DNA of 64,000 nt from Mycobacterium sp. 155 (GTDB taxonomy: Bacteria > Actinomycetota > Actinomycetes > Mycobacteriales > Mycobacteriaceae). This document shows, in pieces, positions 45,883 through 55,430 of this stretch. The notes under the pieces are model-generated. The model was given only the letters and a program-made list of their open reading frames with translations, ran no database searches and was not told the DNA's origin. A program made the position numbers and the translations under genes. Within the stretch, counting starts at the first letter, position 1; every line of letters starts with the position of its first letter. The stretch is from contig NZ_KB892705.1 of assembly GCF_000373905.1 (NCBI RefSeq), positions 3,794,478-3,858,477 of the forward strand, read 5' to 3'.

Positions 45883-46491
45883 TTACATGACGGGTCGGGT
45901 AAGGCTGGGGAGCATGACGTCGTCGACAAGGGCCCGCACGGTCTCCGGACCAGGCGGCCGATTCGGGATGATCGAGCGAAAGATCAGGTAACCGGGCATC
46001 AGATCCCACAGCTCGTCGCTGATCGTGGCTTCACTGATCTCACCGCGCTCGACGGCCTGTCGCAGGATGAGCTCGAGCATCGCCTTCCGCTGGTCGAGGA
46101 ACTGGTGCTGCATCGCGTCGCTCAACGCGGCATCGCGCGACACCTCAGCGAGCACCGCGCGGATGGTGGTGCCGTGCTGGTGGGTCTGCTCGCAGATCAC
46201 TTGACCCACTCGCAGCAAATCGCCTCGCAGCGAGCCGGTCTCGGGAGGAACAGCCGCCTGACGGATGCCCTCGATAAAGGCAGCCAGTACCAATTCGCCC
46301 TTCGACGGCCATCGCCGGTACACCGTGGCCTTGCTCGCGCGGGCCGTCGCCGCCACGGCGTCCACGGTCAGCCGTTCGTAGCCGTGCTCCTGCAGTAACC
46401 GCAATGTGACGGCGAGCAGTTCTGACTCGCGTGGTGACCACGGAGAGGACTCTGCGGCGAGGTCGACGGTCTCGGGCACAGCGCCCACCAT
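45883..46491 (-). CDS. TetR regulator of mmpS-mmpL
   Basis: A 202-residue TetR protein. The N-terminal HTH is LTVDAVAATARASKATVYRR (about residues 40-60), followed by WPSKGELVLAAF, and the ligand domain spans about 70-195. It is directly upstream of mmpS on the same strand. The ATG at 46491 starts near the HTH; a longer frame begins inside the operator. In M. abscessus, TetR proteins beside MmpS5/MmpL5 pairs repress them and mutate in drug-resistant strains, a useful parallel but not proof. Confidence 0.9.
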   Translation of the reverse strand: MVGAVPETVDLAAESSPWSPRESELLAVTLRLLQEHGYERLTVDAVAATARASKATVYRRWPSKGELVLAAFIEGIRQAAVPPETGSLRGDLLRVGQVICEQTHQHGTTIRAVLAEVSRDAALSDAMQHQFLDQRKAMLELILRQAVERGEISEATISDELWDLMPGYLIFRSIIPNRPPGPETVRALVDDVMLPSLTRPVM

Positions 46492-46503
46492 AGATCCGTG
46501 AGC

Positions 46504-46528
46504 ACAGTACGGTCCAGGACCGTACTGT
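46504..46528. promoter_or_regulatory. Perfect 25-bp palindromic operator at tetR start
   Basis: ACAGTACGGTCC-A-GGACCGTACTGT is perfectly symmetric about 46516 and ends 13 bp before the tetR ATG on the minus strand. It should be the autoregulatory site. Confidence 0.82.
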
Positions 46529-46544
46529 CGGCGCACAGGCGCCG

Positions 46545-47441
46545 TCAGTGGCCGAGTCGAATCTGGACGCCTTGGGCGCGCAGCTGCCCGAAGGTGTAAC
46601 TGAACTCGCCGCGGTGTCCGACCGAGACGACGTAGCGGTCCTGGCCCTCGGTGACGGGGAAACTGAACGAGAAGGTGCAGTTGGTGCTGTTGCCCTTGCC
46701 CTGGCCGAGTGCCGTGGTCGCGAGGATCTCACCCTTGCCGTTCTTTACGGTGACCTGCGTGTCCCGGCCCACGTCGGAATATCCGTTGGCCCCCGCGCAC
46801 GTTGCACCGTCGGAGGCGATCGCGTCCAGGCCCGCGGTGTCGGTGACGACGAAAATTCCTGAGACAGTGGCGGTATCAAGGGTGTGGAAACCCTGGGTGA
46901 ACTGCGGGCAGAACGAGTCGACGGCGATCTTGTCGGCAGGCAAACCTTGCTGGGGCCCGCCGTCTTCGAGTTGACGGCACACCCGATGCCCGTGGGCGAC
47001 GGCGTTGGCATCGGAATTGAACTGGTCCGTCAGCCCCGCTTCCCGCAATGCCGAGAGGTACCCGGTCTCCGGCGGAGGAGGTGGACGGCGAGCAACCGTC
47101 AGCAGCACCCACGCCACCACCGCCACCATGACGATGATGACGGTCGCGGCGGCGGTTCCGAGCCACGTCGAGCGGATCGATCGGATGGCGGGCAACTCGA
47201 CATAGTCCGGCAGCATCCGGCCGCCGCCTGGATCCATCGATTGCGCTTTGCCGTCGCGCACCCGGTTCGTCGGCCGGCCCGCGGCGTAGTAGCGGCCCTC
47301 ATGACGCGCCGTGGGATCCGGGCGCCACCCCGTCAGAGCCGTGTCGTCCTGCGGTCGACCACAGCGACCGCACGTGCCGCTGCGGTCGACGTCAGCACCG
47401 CAGAACGGGCACTTCCTCGATCCGCAATTCATCATCACCAC
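46545..47441 (-). CDS. DUF2510/DUF732 membrane protein with zinc ribbon
   Basis: A 298-residue protein. The N-terminal zinc ribbon is CPFCGADVDRSGTCGRCGRP. A DUF2510 motif (GWRPDPTARHEGRYY) follows, then one membrane segment (about 93-116) and an extracytoplasmic DUF732-like domain (YLSALREAGL, ANAVAHGHRVCRQL) plus a Gly/Thr-rich C-terminal beta region. DUF732 domains are common in mycobacterial exported proteins of unknown role. The stop lies just before the TetR operator. Start ATG at 47441 or 47432. Confidence 0.8.
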   Translation of the reverse strand: MVMMNCGSRKCPFCGADVDRSGTCGRCGRPQDDTALTGWRPDPTARHEGRYYAAGRPTNRVRDGKAQSMDPGGGRMLPDYVELPAIRSIRSTWLGTAAATVIIVMVAVVAWVLLTVARRPPPPPETGYLSALREAGLTDQFNSDANAVAHGHRVCRQLEDGGPQQGLPADKIAVDSFCPQFTQGFHTLDTATVSGIFVVTDTAGLDAIASDGATCAGANGYSDVGRDTQVTVKNGKGEILATTALGQGKGNSTNCTFSFSFPVTEGQDRYVVSVGHRGEFSYTFGQLRAQGVQIRLGH

Positions 47442-47782
47442 TGTTATATGTCGACTCGGCGGTTGCGGTATGCAAGTACTGTGGAACGCCGGTAGGCGGT
47501 TGCCCAGCGACGGTTGTCAAAGTTCTTGTACGCGGCGGGGTTTGTGGCCTTACCCACAGCCGGTGCTGCCGATTTGGATCCCAACCCTCCCCCACGGGTA
47601 GGGTTTGGTGTTGTCGCCGAACGTGGCGGTCAGCTGAACCGCAGCGGCAGCGTTCTCGTTGAGTCCACTAATCCGACGTTCTGGCAATGCCTTTCGCGCA
47701 ACGACGCGTGTTCGAGCGAGCGTATTCGATTGTGATGGTCCGCCGTGCCGGTAGTGGGTGCGGCGGCCGGAACGGAGCTGTG
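47442..47782 (+). other. Intergenic region before sulP
   Basis: About 340 bp between divergent genes, or less if sulP starts further upstream. Its main feature is the imperfect palindrome at 47583-47605. No gene supported. Confidence 0.4.
47583..47605. promoter_or_regulatory. Candidate operator upstream of sulP
   Basis: AACCCTCCCC-CAC-GGGTAGGGTT is an inverted repeat with one mismatch in 10-bp arms. The C-run/G-run layout recalls metal- or MerR-type operators. It lies about 180 bp before the chosen sulP start. A MerR gene follows sulP and is the obvious candidate regulator. Confidence 0.45.
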
Positions 47783-49288
47783 GTGAAACGACTGCCCGAC
47801 GCGCTCTCCCCGCGCGAGCAGCAATCGGTGCTGGGTGCGTTGCGCTCGCCGCGCCGGTTGCGCACCGAGGTGCTGGCCGGCCTGGTGGTGGCGCTGGCCC
47901 TGATCCCGGAGGCGATTTCGTTTTCGATCATCGCCGGGGTGGATCCGCGGGTGGGCTTGTTCGCGTCGTTCACGATGGCCGTCACGATCGCGATCGTCGG
48001 CGGGCGGCCGGCGATGATCTCGGCGGCCACCGGAGCCGTCGCGCTGGTGGTGGGGCCGCTGGTGCGCAGCTATGGGCTGGACTACCTGATCGCCACGGTG
48101 ATCCTGGCCGGTGTGCTGCAGTTGGTGTTGGGCGGCCTGGGTGTGGCCAGACTGATGCGATTTGTGCCGCGAAGCGTGATGATCGGCTTTGTCAATGCGC
48201 TGGCGATCCTGATCTTCCTGTCCCAGTTGCCGCACCTGATCGGTGTGCCGTGGCTGGTCTACCCGATGGTGGCAGCGGCGATCGTGGTCATGCTGGTGTT
48301 GCCGAAACTGACCACCGTGGTCCCCGCCCCGCTGGTGGCCATCGTGGTGCTCACCGCCGCCACGGTAGGTCTGGGCTGGTCGGTACCCAACGTGGGTGAC
48401 GAAGGGCAATTACCGTCGAGTCTGCCGTCCTGGCTCATTCCTGATGTTCCGTTCACGTTGCACACGCTCGGTGTGATCGCTCCCTACGCGCTGACCATGG
48501 CCGTAGTCGGGCTGCTGGAATCGTTGATGACCGCCAAACTGGTCGACGACATCACCGACACCCACTCCAACAAGTCCCGCGAGGCGCTCGGCCAGGGCGT
48601 GGCCAACGTCGTCACCGGGTTCTTCGGCGGTATGGGTGGCTGCGCAATGATCGGCCAGACCATGATCAACGTGAAAGCCTGCGGCGCGCGCACCCGCATC
48701 TCCACCTTTCTGGCCGGTGCGTTCCTACTCGGATTGGTGGTCGGGCTCGGAGATATCGTGGCCCGGATTCCGATGGCCGCGCTGGTGGCGGTGATGATCA
48801 TGGTGTCGGTCGGCACCCTGGACTGGCACAGCGTCAACCCGAAAACGTTGCGGCGCATGCCCAAGAGCGAAACCACCGTCATGCTGGCCACCGTCGCGGT
48901 CACCGTGGCCACCGCCAACCTCGCCTATGGGGTGGCCGTGGGCACCTTGACCGCCATGGTGCTGTTCGCCCGCCGCGTCGCCCACATGACCGAGGTCGTC
49001 GACATCGCCCACCCCGACGAGAACACCCGGGTGTACGCGGTCAAAGGTGAGCTGTTTTTCGCCTCCAGCAACGACCTGGTCTACCAGTTCGACTACATCG
49101 GCGACCCCGACAACGTCGTGATCGACATGAGTCAGGCCCACATCTGGGATGCGTCGACCGTGGCGACCCTGGACGCGATCACCACCAAATATGCCGCCAA
49201 AGGTAAGACCGCCAGCATTGTCGGAATGAACGACAACAGCGCCGAACGTCACGCCCGGCTCAGCGGCCAACTCACCGCAGAACACTAG
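47783..49288 (+). CDS. SulP-family anion transporter with STAS domain
   Basis: A 501-residue SulP permease. The membrane domain (about 20-395) has [20 protein letters not shown] near the start. A C-terminal STAS domain (about 410-500; [35 protein letters not shown]) follows. Substrates of the family include sulfate, bicarbonate and chloride. The GTG at 47783 is chosen for its GGAG site; GTG 47780 and ATGs at 47735 and 47687 are in frame. The next gene encodes MerR 20 bp downstream. Confidence 0.88.
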   Translation: MKRLPDALSPREQQSVLGALRSPRRLRTEVLAGLVVALALIPEAISFSIIAGVDPRVGLFASFTMAVTIAIVGGRPAMISAATGAVALVVGPLVRSYGLDYLIATVILAGVLQLVLGGLGVARLMRFVPRSVMIGFVNALAILIFLSQLPHLIGVPWLVYPMVAAAIVVMLVLPKLTTVVPAPLVAIVVLTAATVGLGWSVPNVGDEGQLPSSLPSWLIPDVPFTLHTLGVIAPYALTMAVVGLLESLMTAKLVDDITDTHSNKSREALGQGVANVVTGFFGGMGGCAMIGQTMINVKACGARTRISTFLAGAFLLGLVVGLGDIVARIPMAALVAVMIMVSVGTLDWHSVNPKTLRRMPKSETTVMLATVAVTVATANLAYGVAVGTLTAMVLFARRVAHMTEVVDIAHPDENTRVYAVKGELFFASSNDLVYQFDYIGDPDNVVIDMSQAHIWDASTVATLDAITTKYAAKGKTASIVGMNDNSAERHARLSGQLTAEH

Positions 49289-49308
49289 CCACGCCAAGGA
49301 GATCCGAC

Positions 49309-49710
49309 GTGCGCAGCTCTGACACCGGTATCGAGCACCTGCAGATCGGCGAGGTCGCCGCCCGCACAGAACTGTCCATCAAGACCATCCGCCATTACGA
49401 CGATGTCGGTCTGGTGGTGCCGTCAGCACGCTCAGCCGGGGGATTTCGTCTCTACACCACCAGCGATGTCGAGCGGCTGCTGGCTATTCGCCGCATGAAA
49501 CCCCTGGGCTTCAGCCTCGACGAAATGCACCGACTGCTCGCCGCGCTTGACACGCTCAACGCCGCCTCTGCAGCGAAAGCCCAACGCGCCCAGGCCATCG
49601 CCTTTGTGGCCGAATGTCACGCCCGGGCTCAAGATGCGTGCGACAAACTCTCCAGACAACTCGCCTACGCCCATGAACTGACCAACCAGCTGGCCGATTA
49701 CCGCAGCTGA
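49309..49710 (+). CDS. MerR-family regulator
   Basis: A 133-residue MerR protein with HTH LQIGEVAARTELSIKTIRHY, wing DDVGLVVPSARSAGGFRLYT and a C-terminal coiled coil (about 85-130). No Cys in the usual metal positions is obvious, so it probably senses a small molecule. It lies 20 bp after sulP and likely controls that gene. Start is the GTG at 49309 after AAGGAGATCC. Confidence 0.88.
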   Translation: MRSSDTGIEHLQIGEVAARTELSIKTIRHYDDVGLVVPSARSAGGFRLYTTSDVERLLAIRRMKPLGFSLDEMHRLLAALDTLNAASAAKAQRAQAIAFVAECHARAQDACDKLSRQLAYAHELTNQLADYRS

Positions 49711-49744
49711 TCGAGTGCGGGAGCGAGGGTAGAACGTCAATTAA

Positions 49745-49760
49745 TAGACAGATCTACCTA
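49745..49760. promoter_or_regulatory. Candidate TetR operator
   Basis: TAGACAGATCTACCTA is an imperfect palindrome (consensus half TAGGTAGA) 12 bp before the tetR start, typical of TetR autoregulation. Flanks are AT-rich. Confidence 0.55.
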
Positions 49761-49772
49761 GTAAATGAGAGC

Positions 49773-50363
49773 ATGGGCGCCGTGACCAAACGTGGGCGTC
49801 CGGGCGGGCAAGCGCGGCGGCGGCTGTTGGACGCGGCAGCACGCCGCTTCTACGCCGACGGTATCGCCGCAACCGGCATCGACATGGTCACGGCCGATGC
49901 CGGTGTGGCGAAAATGAGCCTGTACAACAACTTTGGGTCCAAGGCGGAGCTGGTGGCGGCTTACCTCGAAGAGCGCCACGCGGAGTGGCTTTCGCTGTAC
50001 GCGCAGCGGTGTCGACAGGCCGTGACCGTCCAAGACAGGGTGCTTGCGGTGTTCGACGCGTATACCGATCACGCTGAACTCGCATATGACCACGGCTTCC
50101 GCGGCTGCGGACTCCTCAACGCGGCCGCCGAGCTGCCGGCCGGAGATGCGGGCCGGGAGGCTGTGCGGGCCCACAAGGAGGAAGTAGAGCAGATCCTGCG
50201 TACGGAGCTCGTCGCGATCTGCGGGGAAGATGCCGCCAACGGCGTCGCCGAGCATCTGTCCTTCCTGTTGGAGGGAGCGATGGCGCGCGCCGGGTTGGAA
50301 GGCCGAGCCGACCGCATCGAACATGCCCGCACCATGGCCGCTGCACTGATGGCCGCGCTGTGA
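49773..50363 (+). CDS. TetR-family regulator
   Basis: A 196-residue TetR protein: HTH IAATGIDMVTADAGVAKMSL then YNNFGSKAELVAAYL, and a ligand domain with GFRGCGLLNAAAELP. Similar regulators (often called TetR_C) sit beside small transporters. It overlaps the EamA gene by 4 bp (GTGA), so both are one operon. ATG at 49773. Confidence 0.88.
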   Translation: MGAVTKRGRPGGQARRRLLDAAARRFYADGIAATGIDMVTADAGVAKMSLYNNFGSKAELVAAYLEERHAEWLSLYAQRCRQAVTVQDRVLAVFDAYTDHAELAYDHGFRGCGLLNAAAELPAGDAGREAVRAHKEEVEQILRTELVAICGEDAANGVAEHLSFLLEGAMARAGLEGRADRIEHARTMAAALMAAL

Positions 50364-51322
50364 CATCGCGCAACGCCGGATTCGCGGCCATCGTCGTCGC
50401 GTCGTTGCTGTGGGGCACCACCGGGACGGCATCGGCGCTGGCGCCGTCGGTCAGTCCGATCACGGTCGGGGCCGGCGCGATGGGCATCGGCGGTCTGCTG
50501 CAGATCGGCGTCAATGCACGCGCGCTGTACCGCGACCGTGCACGGCTTCGGGCGCGGATTCAGCTCGTAGCGTTCGGGGGAGTCTGTGTCACCGCATATC
50601 CGTTGGCGTTCTACAGCTCGATGCGCATCGGCGGCGTCGCGCTGGGCTGCGTAGTGTCCTTGGCCTCGGCGCCTTTGGCGTCGGCCGTGATCGAGCGCGT
50701 CTGTGATGGTCGGGCGCTGACCCGGCAGTGGGCGCTCGCCTGCGGGTTCGGCATCGTGGGCAGCGGGTTGCTGAGTATGTCGCGCCACTCGGTCGCGACG
50801 ACCGGCGCGGCGAACTCTGCGGTTCTCGGCGTTGCACTGGGCTTGGCGGCGGGCGGCTCGTATGCCGGTTACTCCTGGGTCTTGCGCCGACTCATGGACA
50901 ACCGAGTGAGCCGAGGTGCTTCCACCGCAGCAGTCCTGGGACTCGGCGGGATTCTGCTGATCCCGGTGTTCGTGGCGACCAGTGACACCGTCGTCGGGTC
51001 GCCCGCAGGACTCGGTGTCATCACCTATCTCGCGGTGTTGCCGATGTTCCTCGGATACGTCTTCTTCAGTTACGGGCTGGCACACGTGGACACAACCTCG
51101 GCCACGACAATCACCCTCCTCGAGCCCGCTGTGGCGACTGTGCTGTCGGTTGCGATCCTGCATGAAAATGTCGGTGCCGTCGGGTGGGCAGGGGTCGCGT
51201 TGATCGCGCTGTCACTTGTCGCGCTGACCTTCCCGGCGTCCCGCGACCGGCTGAGTACGCCCGCAAATACGCCCGGCACACAACCAATTCGCAACCCCAC
51301 GACCCTCGCGTGCGAGCAATGA
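50360..51322 (+). CDS. EamA/DMT-type exporter
   Basis: A 320-residue drug/metabolite transporter with ten membrane segments in two EamA repeats. Motifs include SLLWGTTGTASALAP near the start, AFYSSMRIGGVALGCVV, and TTSATTITLLEPAVATVLSV near the end. It starts with GTG at 50360, coupled to the tetR gene. Such transporters export amino acids or metabolites; the cargo is unknown. Confidence 0.88.
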   Translation: MTSRNAGFAAIVVASLLWGTTGTASALAPSVSPITVGAGAMGIGGLLQIGVNARALYRDRARLRARIQLVAFGGVCVTAYPLAFYSSMRIGGVALGCVVSLASAPLASAVIERVCDGRALTRQWALACGFGIVGSGLLSMSRHSVATTGAANSAVLGVALGLAAGGSYAGYSWVLRRLMDNRVSRGASTAAVLGLGGILLIPVFVATSDTVVGSPAGLGVITYLAVLPMFLGYVFFSYGLAHVDTTSATTITLLEPAVATVLSVAILHENVGAVGWAGVALIALSLVALTFPASRDRLSTPANTPGTQPIRNPTTLACEQ

Positions 51323-51394
51323 TTCACTCGGACGTAACCACGTGTTCGACGCGTCGCGCGGCGTAGGGATACGGATTGGACCACCATCTTCACT

Positions 51395-53098
51395 GTGGGC
51401 ACGCAACGTCTGACGGCACCCGGTGAGATCCCGGACACCGGTATCCCGGCCGCCGTGGCCACCGGCATAACGATGGCCGAGCAATACGACTGGCATCGGG
51501 ACTATCTGCGCAGGCACCGGGTATCGCGACGGAATTTTCTGCAAGGGTCGGCGGCGTTGGCGGCGGTCGCCGGGCTGGGTGTCTCACCGTTCGGTCACCG
51601 CGCCTACGCCGCTGACGCTCCGCTGACGGTGGCCAATCGTCGAGTGGGCTACGGCTCGGACGCTGCCTCTGAACTGCGGCTGGCGGCACAGTTGTCACGC
51701 AGTCCCGGCAACTTGAAAGTCTTCGTCGATCACGGGCCGACGCCGGTGTTGGGCGCGACGGTCGAGGCCGAGGTACGCAACCTCGTGACACAGATCCCGG
51801 ACAGTCGCGGGGGTGTGCTGGCCGCTGAGCAGTTCTACGCGCACGTGCCCGTCAACGGTCTGCCGGGCCGGGCGCGGCACTTTTACCGGTGGCGCACCGA
51901 GGACGGTTTCGTCAGCGACGTCCTGTCGGCGTCCACGGCGATGCCGAGCGCACGTGATGCGCAGGTTCCATTCCGATTCACGATGCTGGGCGACCAGGGG
52001 ACCGACGACACTCCGGTGCTGCCACCGGGACTGGTACCCGGCGATTACGACGACCGCTACTACAAGGCCGACAACGACCCAACCATCGCCCACACCAGTA
52101 ACCTGCTGAATCAGATCGTCGCGTCGCAGCCCGACTTTCATGTATTGGCAGGGGATATCGCTTACGCCGATCCGTCGGGGGCAGGCAAGCCGGGCGCGTT
52201 CGTGCCCTCGGGCGGCGGCAACCCGCCATCCGGGTTCGATAAGTTCAATCCCTTCGTTTGGGATGTCTACTTCGGGTCCATCGAGCGCAGCGCCGCGACG
52301 ACGCCATGGATGTTCGCCACCGGCAACCACGACATGGAAGCCAGCTATCCGGTGCATGGGTATGCCGGCCACCTGGCCCGACTCGACTTTCCGGGCACCG
52401 GCCCGGCGGCCTGCCCTTCTGTGTATTCGTTCGTGTACGGCAACGTCGCGGTGCTCTCCCTGGACGCCAACGACGTCAGCTATGAGATCAAGGCGAACAC
52501 CGGCTACTCCGATGGTGCGCAGAACACCTGGGTGGAAAGCACACTGGCCGCGCATCGGGCCGATCCCAACATCGATTTCATCGTCTGCTTCTTCCACCAC
52601 TGTGCGTATTCGACGACCGATTCGCACGCCAGCGACGGCGGGGTCCGCGCGGCATGGGTCGGGTTGTTCGACCGGTATCGAGTGGATCTGGTGTTGCAGG
52701 GCCACAATCACGTGTTCGAGCGGACCGATCCGCTTCGCGGGGGCACCCCGACCCGGGTCGCCGGAGACAACGCCATCGTCTACCCCGACACGGACGGCAC
52801 GGTGTACTACACGGTGGGCTCGGGCGGGCGGCCGCGCTACAACTTCCAGCCCGGTGAGTTGGAGAGTTATCGCGGCCACGACATCGCCGACACCTTCGTC
52901 CCGAACAGCTATGTCTGGGATGCCAACGGGGACAAGAACCCTGAAGCCGTCGCCTGGTCGCGCGTGCGGTTCCGCAACTACGCGTTCATCCGAGCCGACG
53001 TCAGGCCCGGAACGTTCGTCAGCGAGATGGACGTCGTCGCCGTCGACGAATACGGCAACGAACTCGACAAGGTCACTTACCGTCGCCAAGCGTCGTAG
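51395..53098 (+). CDS. Tat-exported purple-acid-phosphatase-like metallophosphoesterase
   Basis: A 567-residue protein with a twin-arginine signal (RRHRVSRRNFLQGSAALAAV, from about residue 38). A purple acid phosphatase N-terminal beta domain and a metallophosphoesterase core follow. All metal motifs are seen in order: TMLGDQGTDD, LAGDIAYAD, ATGNHDME, FFHHCAYS and LQGHNHVFER. It resembles Rv2577. It should hydrolyse phosphate esters outside the cell. Start GTG 51395 as given; the ATG at 51473 lies closer to the signal and may be the true start. Confidence 0.88.
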   Translation: MGTQRLTAPGEIPDTGIPAAVATGITMAEQYDWHRDYLRRHRVSRRNFLQGSAALAAVAGLGVSPFGHRAYAADAPLTVANRRVGYGSDAASELRLAAQLSRSPGNLKVFVDHGPTPVLGATVEAEVRNLVTQIPDSRGGVLAAEQFYAHVPVNGLPGRARHFYRWRTEDGFVSDVLSASTAMPSARDAQVPFRFTMLGDQGTDDTPVLPPGLVPGDYDDRYYKADNDPTIAHTSNLLNQIVASQPDFHVLAGDIAYADPSGAGKPGAFVPSGGGNPPSGFDKFNPFVWDVYFGSIERSAATTPWMFATGNHDMEASYPVHGYAGHLARLDFPGTGPAACPSVYSFVYGNVAVLSLDANDVSYEIKANTGYSDGAQNTWVESTLAAHRADPNIDFIVCFFHHCAYSTTDSHASDGGVRAAWVGLFDRYRVDLVLQGHNHVFERTDPLRGGTPTRVAGDNAIVYPDTDGTVYYTVGSGGRPRYNFQPGELESYRGHDIADTFVPNSYVWDANGDKNPEAVAWSRVRFRNYAFIRADVRPGTFVSEMDVVAVDEYGNELDKVTYRRQAS

Positions 53099-53108
53099 CC
53101 TCGGTTAC

Positions 53109-53627
53109 ATGACGAAACCGGCACTGCCATCGGCAGTCACCGTCGCTCGATTCGGTCGGGCAGCCTGGTTCTTCGGGAACGCCTACGAGGCTGTGGTCGG
53201 TGTTCCGCAGCTGATCGCCGGGTCGCGTGACCGGCAGCCCGGCATCCTCGCCGGCGGCAGCCCGGCGCCCTACTACGCGCCCATCACCCCGGCAGCCATG
53301 GGTGGGACCTCGGTGGTGCTGGCCCGGGGGTTGAAGGGCGGCGCGGACCGTCGAACCGTTGTAGCAGCGGGCGCGACGCTGGGTGCCGCGCTCGGGTTGA
53401 GCACCTACCTCATCCGATGCATCAACATCCCGCTTCTCAGGGGCGAAATCGCGCCAGAAGCGCAACCGCCACTGATCGCACGCTGGCACCGGGTCAACGC
53501 GGTGCGGCTAGTGTTGCTGATTGCTACCGAAGTGCTCGTTCGGCGGATCGAGCCCTCAGCACGTCAGCGATGGCGCACTGCCCCGCAGACACAATCGAAT
53601 AGCCCAGCAGTGAAGGAGAATTCATGA
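53109..53627 (+). CDS. DUF1772-like membrane protein
   Basis: A 172-residue protein with four hydrophobic segments and the ending WHRVNAVRLVLLIATEVLV, which recalls DUF1772 (anthrone-oxygenase-like) proteins. It begins 10 bp after the phosphatase gene and overlaps the next gene by 4 bp (ATGA), so the three are probably co-transcribed. Function unknown. Confidence 0.65.
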   Translation: MTKPALPSAVTVARFGRAAWFFGNAYEAVVGVPQLIAGSRDRQPGILAGGSPAPYYAPITPAAMGGTSVVLARGLKGGADRRTVVAAGATLGAALGLSTYLIRCINIPLLRGEIAPEAQPPLIARWHRVNAVRLVLLIATEVLVRRIEPSARQRWRTAPQTQSNSPAVKENS

Positions 53628-54172
53628 GGATCGGGATTGTGGTCGGGTCAATCCGCGAGGGCCGCAACGGTAAAGCCGTCGGTGACTGGGTCGCCAAAGG
53701 CGCCGCGCAGCGCACCGACGCTGATTTCGAGGTTCTGGATCTCAAAGAGTTCGACGTTCCCCTGCTGGCCTCGGCGACGGTTCCGGGGGCGGCGAACAAG
53801 CAATACGATTCGCCGAACGTCACACGTTGGAGCCAGGCGATCGACTCGTGTGACGGATTCATCTTCGTCACCCCGGAGTACAACCACGGGGTCCCTGGTG
53901 CGTTGAAGAACGCCTTCGACAGTCTCGGCAACGAATGGTTCCGCAAGACGGTCGCGTTCGTGTCCTACGGTGCAGACGGTGGGATCCGTGCCGTCGAGCA
54001 GTGGCGGCAGATCGTCGCCAACTTTCAGATGTTCGATGTCCGAGCCCAGGTGGCACTGTCACTGTTCCAGGACTTCGGTGGTGACGGGTTCGCCCCGCAG
54101 GATCGACGCGACGGCGAATTGGGCGTCTTACTCGACCAATTGATCCTCATGACCGGCAAGCTGAGCGCATGA
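53624..54172 (+). CDS. NADPH-dependent FMN reductase
   Basis: A 182-residue flavodoxin-like protein: IGIVVGSIREGRNGKAVGDW binds FMN phosphate and FVTPEYNHGVPGALKNAFD is the family signature. It should reduce FMN, quinones or azo compounds with NAD(P)H. Its ATG overlaps the previous stop. It is convergent with the amidohydrolase, 4 bp apart. Confidence 0.92.
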   Translation: MRIGIVVGSIREGRNGKAVGDWVAKGAAQRTDADFEVLDLKEFDVPLLASATVPGAANKQYDSPNVTRWSQAIDSCDGFIFVTPEYNHGVPGALKNAFDSLGNEWFRKTVAFVSYGADGGIRAVEQWRQIVANFQMFDVRAQVALSLFQDFGGDGFAPQDRRDGELGVLLDQLILMTGKLSA

Positions 54173-54176
54173 GCGT

Positions 54177-55430
54177 TCAGCGCGTCGTCTTCAGACGCGA
54201 AAGCGCTGCGACGGTGAGAGCTTCGACGCCTGTGGACAGCGTGGGTTCGAGAACCGGTGCGAACAGCGGGGAGTGGTTGGTCGGTACCGGTCGGCCGCTG
54301 CGGGCCGATTCGTCGAACCGCTCCTGGGAGTAACCACCCCAGAACCAGAAGGCCGTCGGAGCACCCGCGGTCGTGCCGAAGTGACCGACATCCTCGCTTG
54401 CGGCGAGCGGCTCGGGATTCTCGATGACCCGCTCTGCGCCGAAGTGCTTGCGAAACACCGTGGCCAGTTCCTGCATGACGGGGTCGTCGACGACCGTCAC
54501 CGGGAAGCTGTGCGTGGTGCTCACCGAGGGTTCTTTGCTTGCACCGGAGGCCGTCGCCTCGGCCTGGGCGATCCGGGTGATCGACGCCAGCGTTTTGCTT
54601 CGCACCCCCTCGTCGAAAGTGCGCACATTGATCCCGAGTTCCGCGTCGTCGGGAATGACGTTGTCTTTCGCGCCGGCGTGCAGGTAGCCGACGGTGACGA
54701 CGGCGGGGTCGAACGGTGACAGCTCCCGCGACACGATCGTCTGCAGACGCTGCACAACATTGGCCGCCATCACCACCGGGTCCACGGTCGAATCCGGTTG
54801 TGAGCCGTGCCCGCCATGGCCGAACAGCTGCATCTTCAGCGAGTCGGACGCGGCCATCGCCACCCCGGTCTTGTAGGCGATCACCCCGGCCGGGAGCGGG
54901 CCGACGTGCTGACCGAGAACCACGTCTGGGGAGGGGAAACGGTCCAGAATGCCGTCGGCGATCATCGCGGCTGCGCCGCCGCCGATCTCCTCGGCCGGCT
55001 GGAACACCGCGACCACGGTGCCTGACCAGCGTTTCTTGAGCTCCGTCAATAGCTGCAGGGTGCCGACGAGCGCCGTGGCGTGCATATCGTGCCCGCACGC
55101 ATGCATGACCGGGACATCCTTGCCGTCCGGATTTATCGCGTGCGCCGTGCTGGCATAGGGCAGACCGGTCTGTTCCCGCACGGGAAGAGCGTCGAAGTCG
55201 GCACGCAGCCAGACGACCGGCCCGGGTCCGTTGGCCAGGACTGCCACCACGCCGGTGCCGCCGACTCCAGCAGCCACGTCAAGACCGAGCGGCGCGAGCG
55301 CCTGCTGGACTCTCTCGGCGGTGCGGTGTTCCTGAAATGACAGCTCGGGGTGTACGTGCAGGTCGCGATAGAAGTCAGCGAGTGCCGCACCCAGCCGGGC
55401 GGACCAGTTTTTCGGCAAATCGATTGTCAC
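54177..55430 (-). CDS. M20-family amidohydrolase
   Basis: A 417-residue M20D-type peptidase/amidohydrolase like IAA-amino acid or N-acyl amino acid hydrolases. The first metal block is HACGHDMHATA near residue 110, catalytic Glu follows in FQPAEEIGGGA, and the lid domain contains GVAMAASDSLKMQLFGHGGHGSQ. The last metal His is in NHSPLF. No signal peptide. The substrate is an acylated amino acid or peptide in the family. Confidence 0.9.
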   Translation of the reverse strand: MTIDLPKNWSARLGAALADFYRDLHVHPELSFQEHRTAERVQQALAPLGLDVAAGVGGTGVVAVLANGPGPVVWLRADFDALPVREQTGLPYASTAHAINPDGKDVPVMHACGHDMHATALVGTLQLLTELKKRWSGTVVAVFQPAEEIGGGAAAMIADGILDRFPSPDVVLGQHVGPLPAGVIAYKTGVAMAASDSLKMQLFGHGGHGSQPDSTVDPVVMAANVVQRLQTIVSRELSPFDPAVVTVGYLHAGAKDNVIPDDAELGINVRTFDEGVRSKTLASITRIAQAEATASGASKEPSVSTTHSFPVTVVDDPVMQELATVFRKHFGAERVIENPEPLAASEDVGHFGTTAGAPTAFWFWGGYSQERFDESARSGRPVPTNHSPLFAPVLEPTLSTGVEALTVAALSRLKTTR

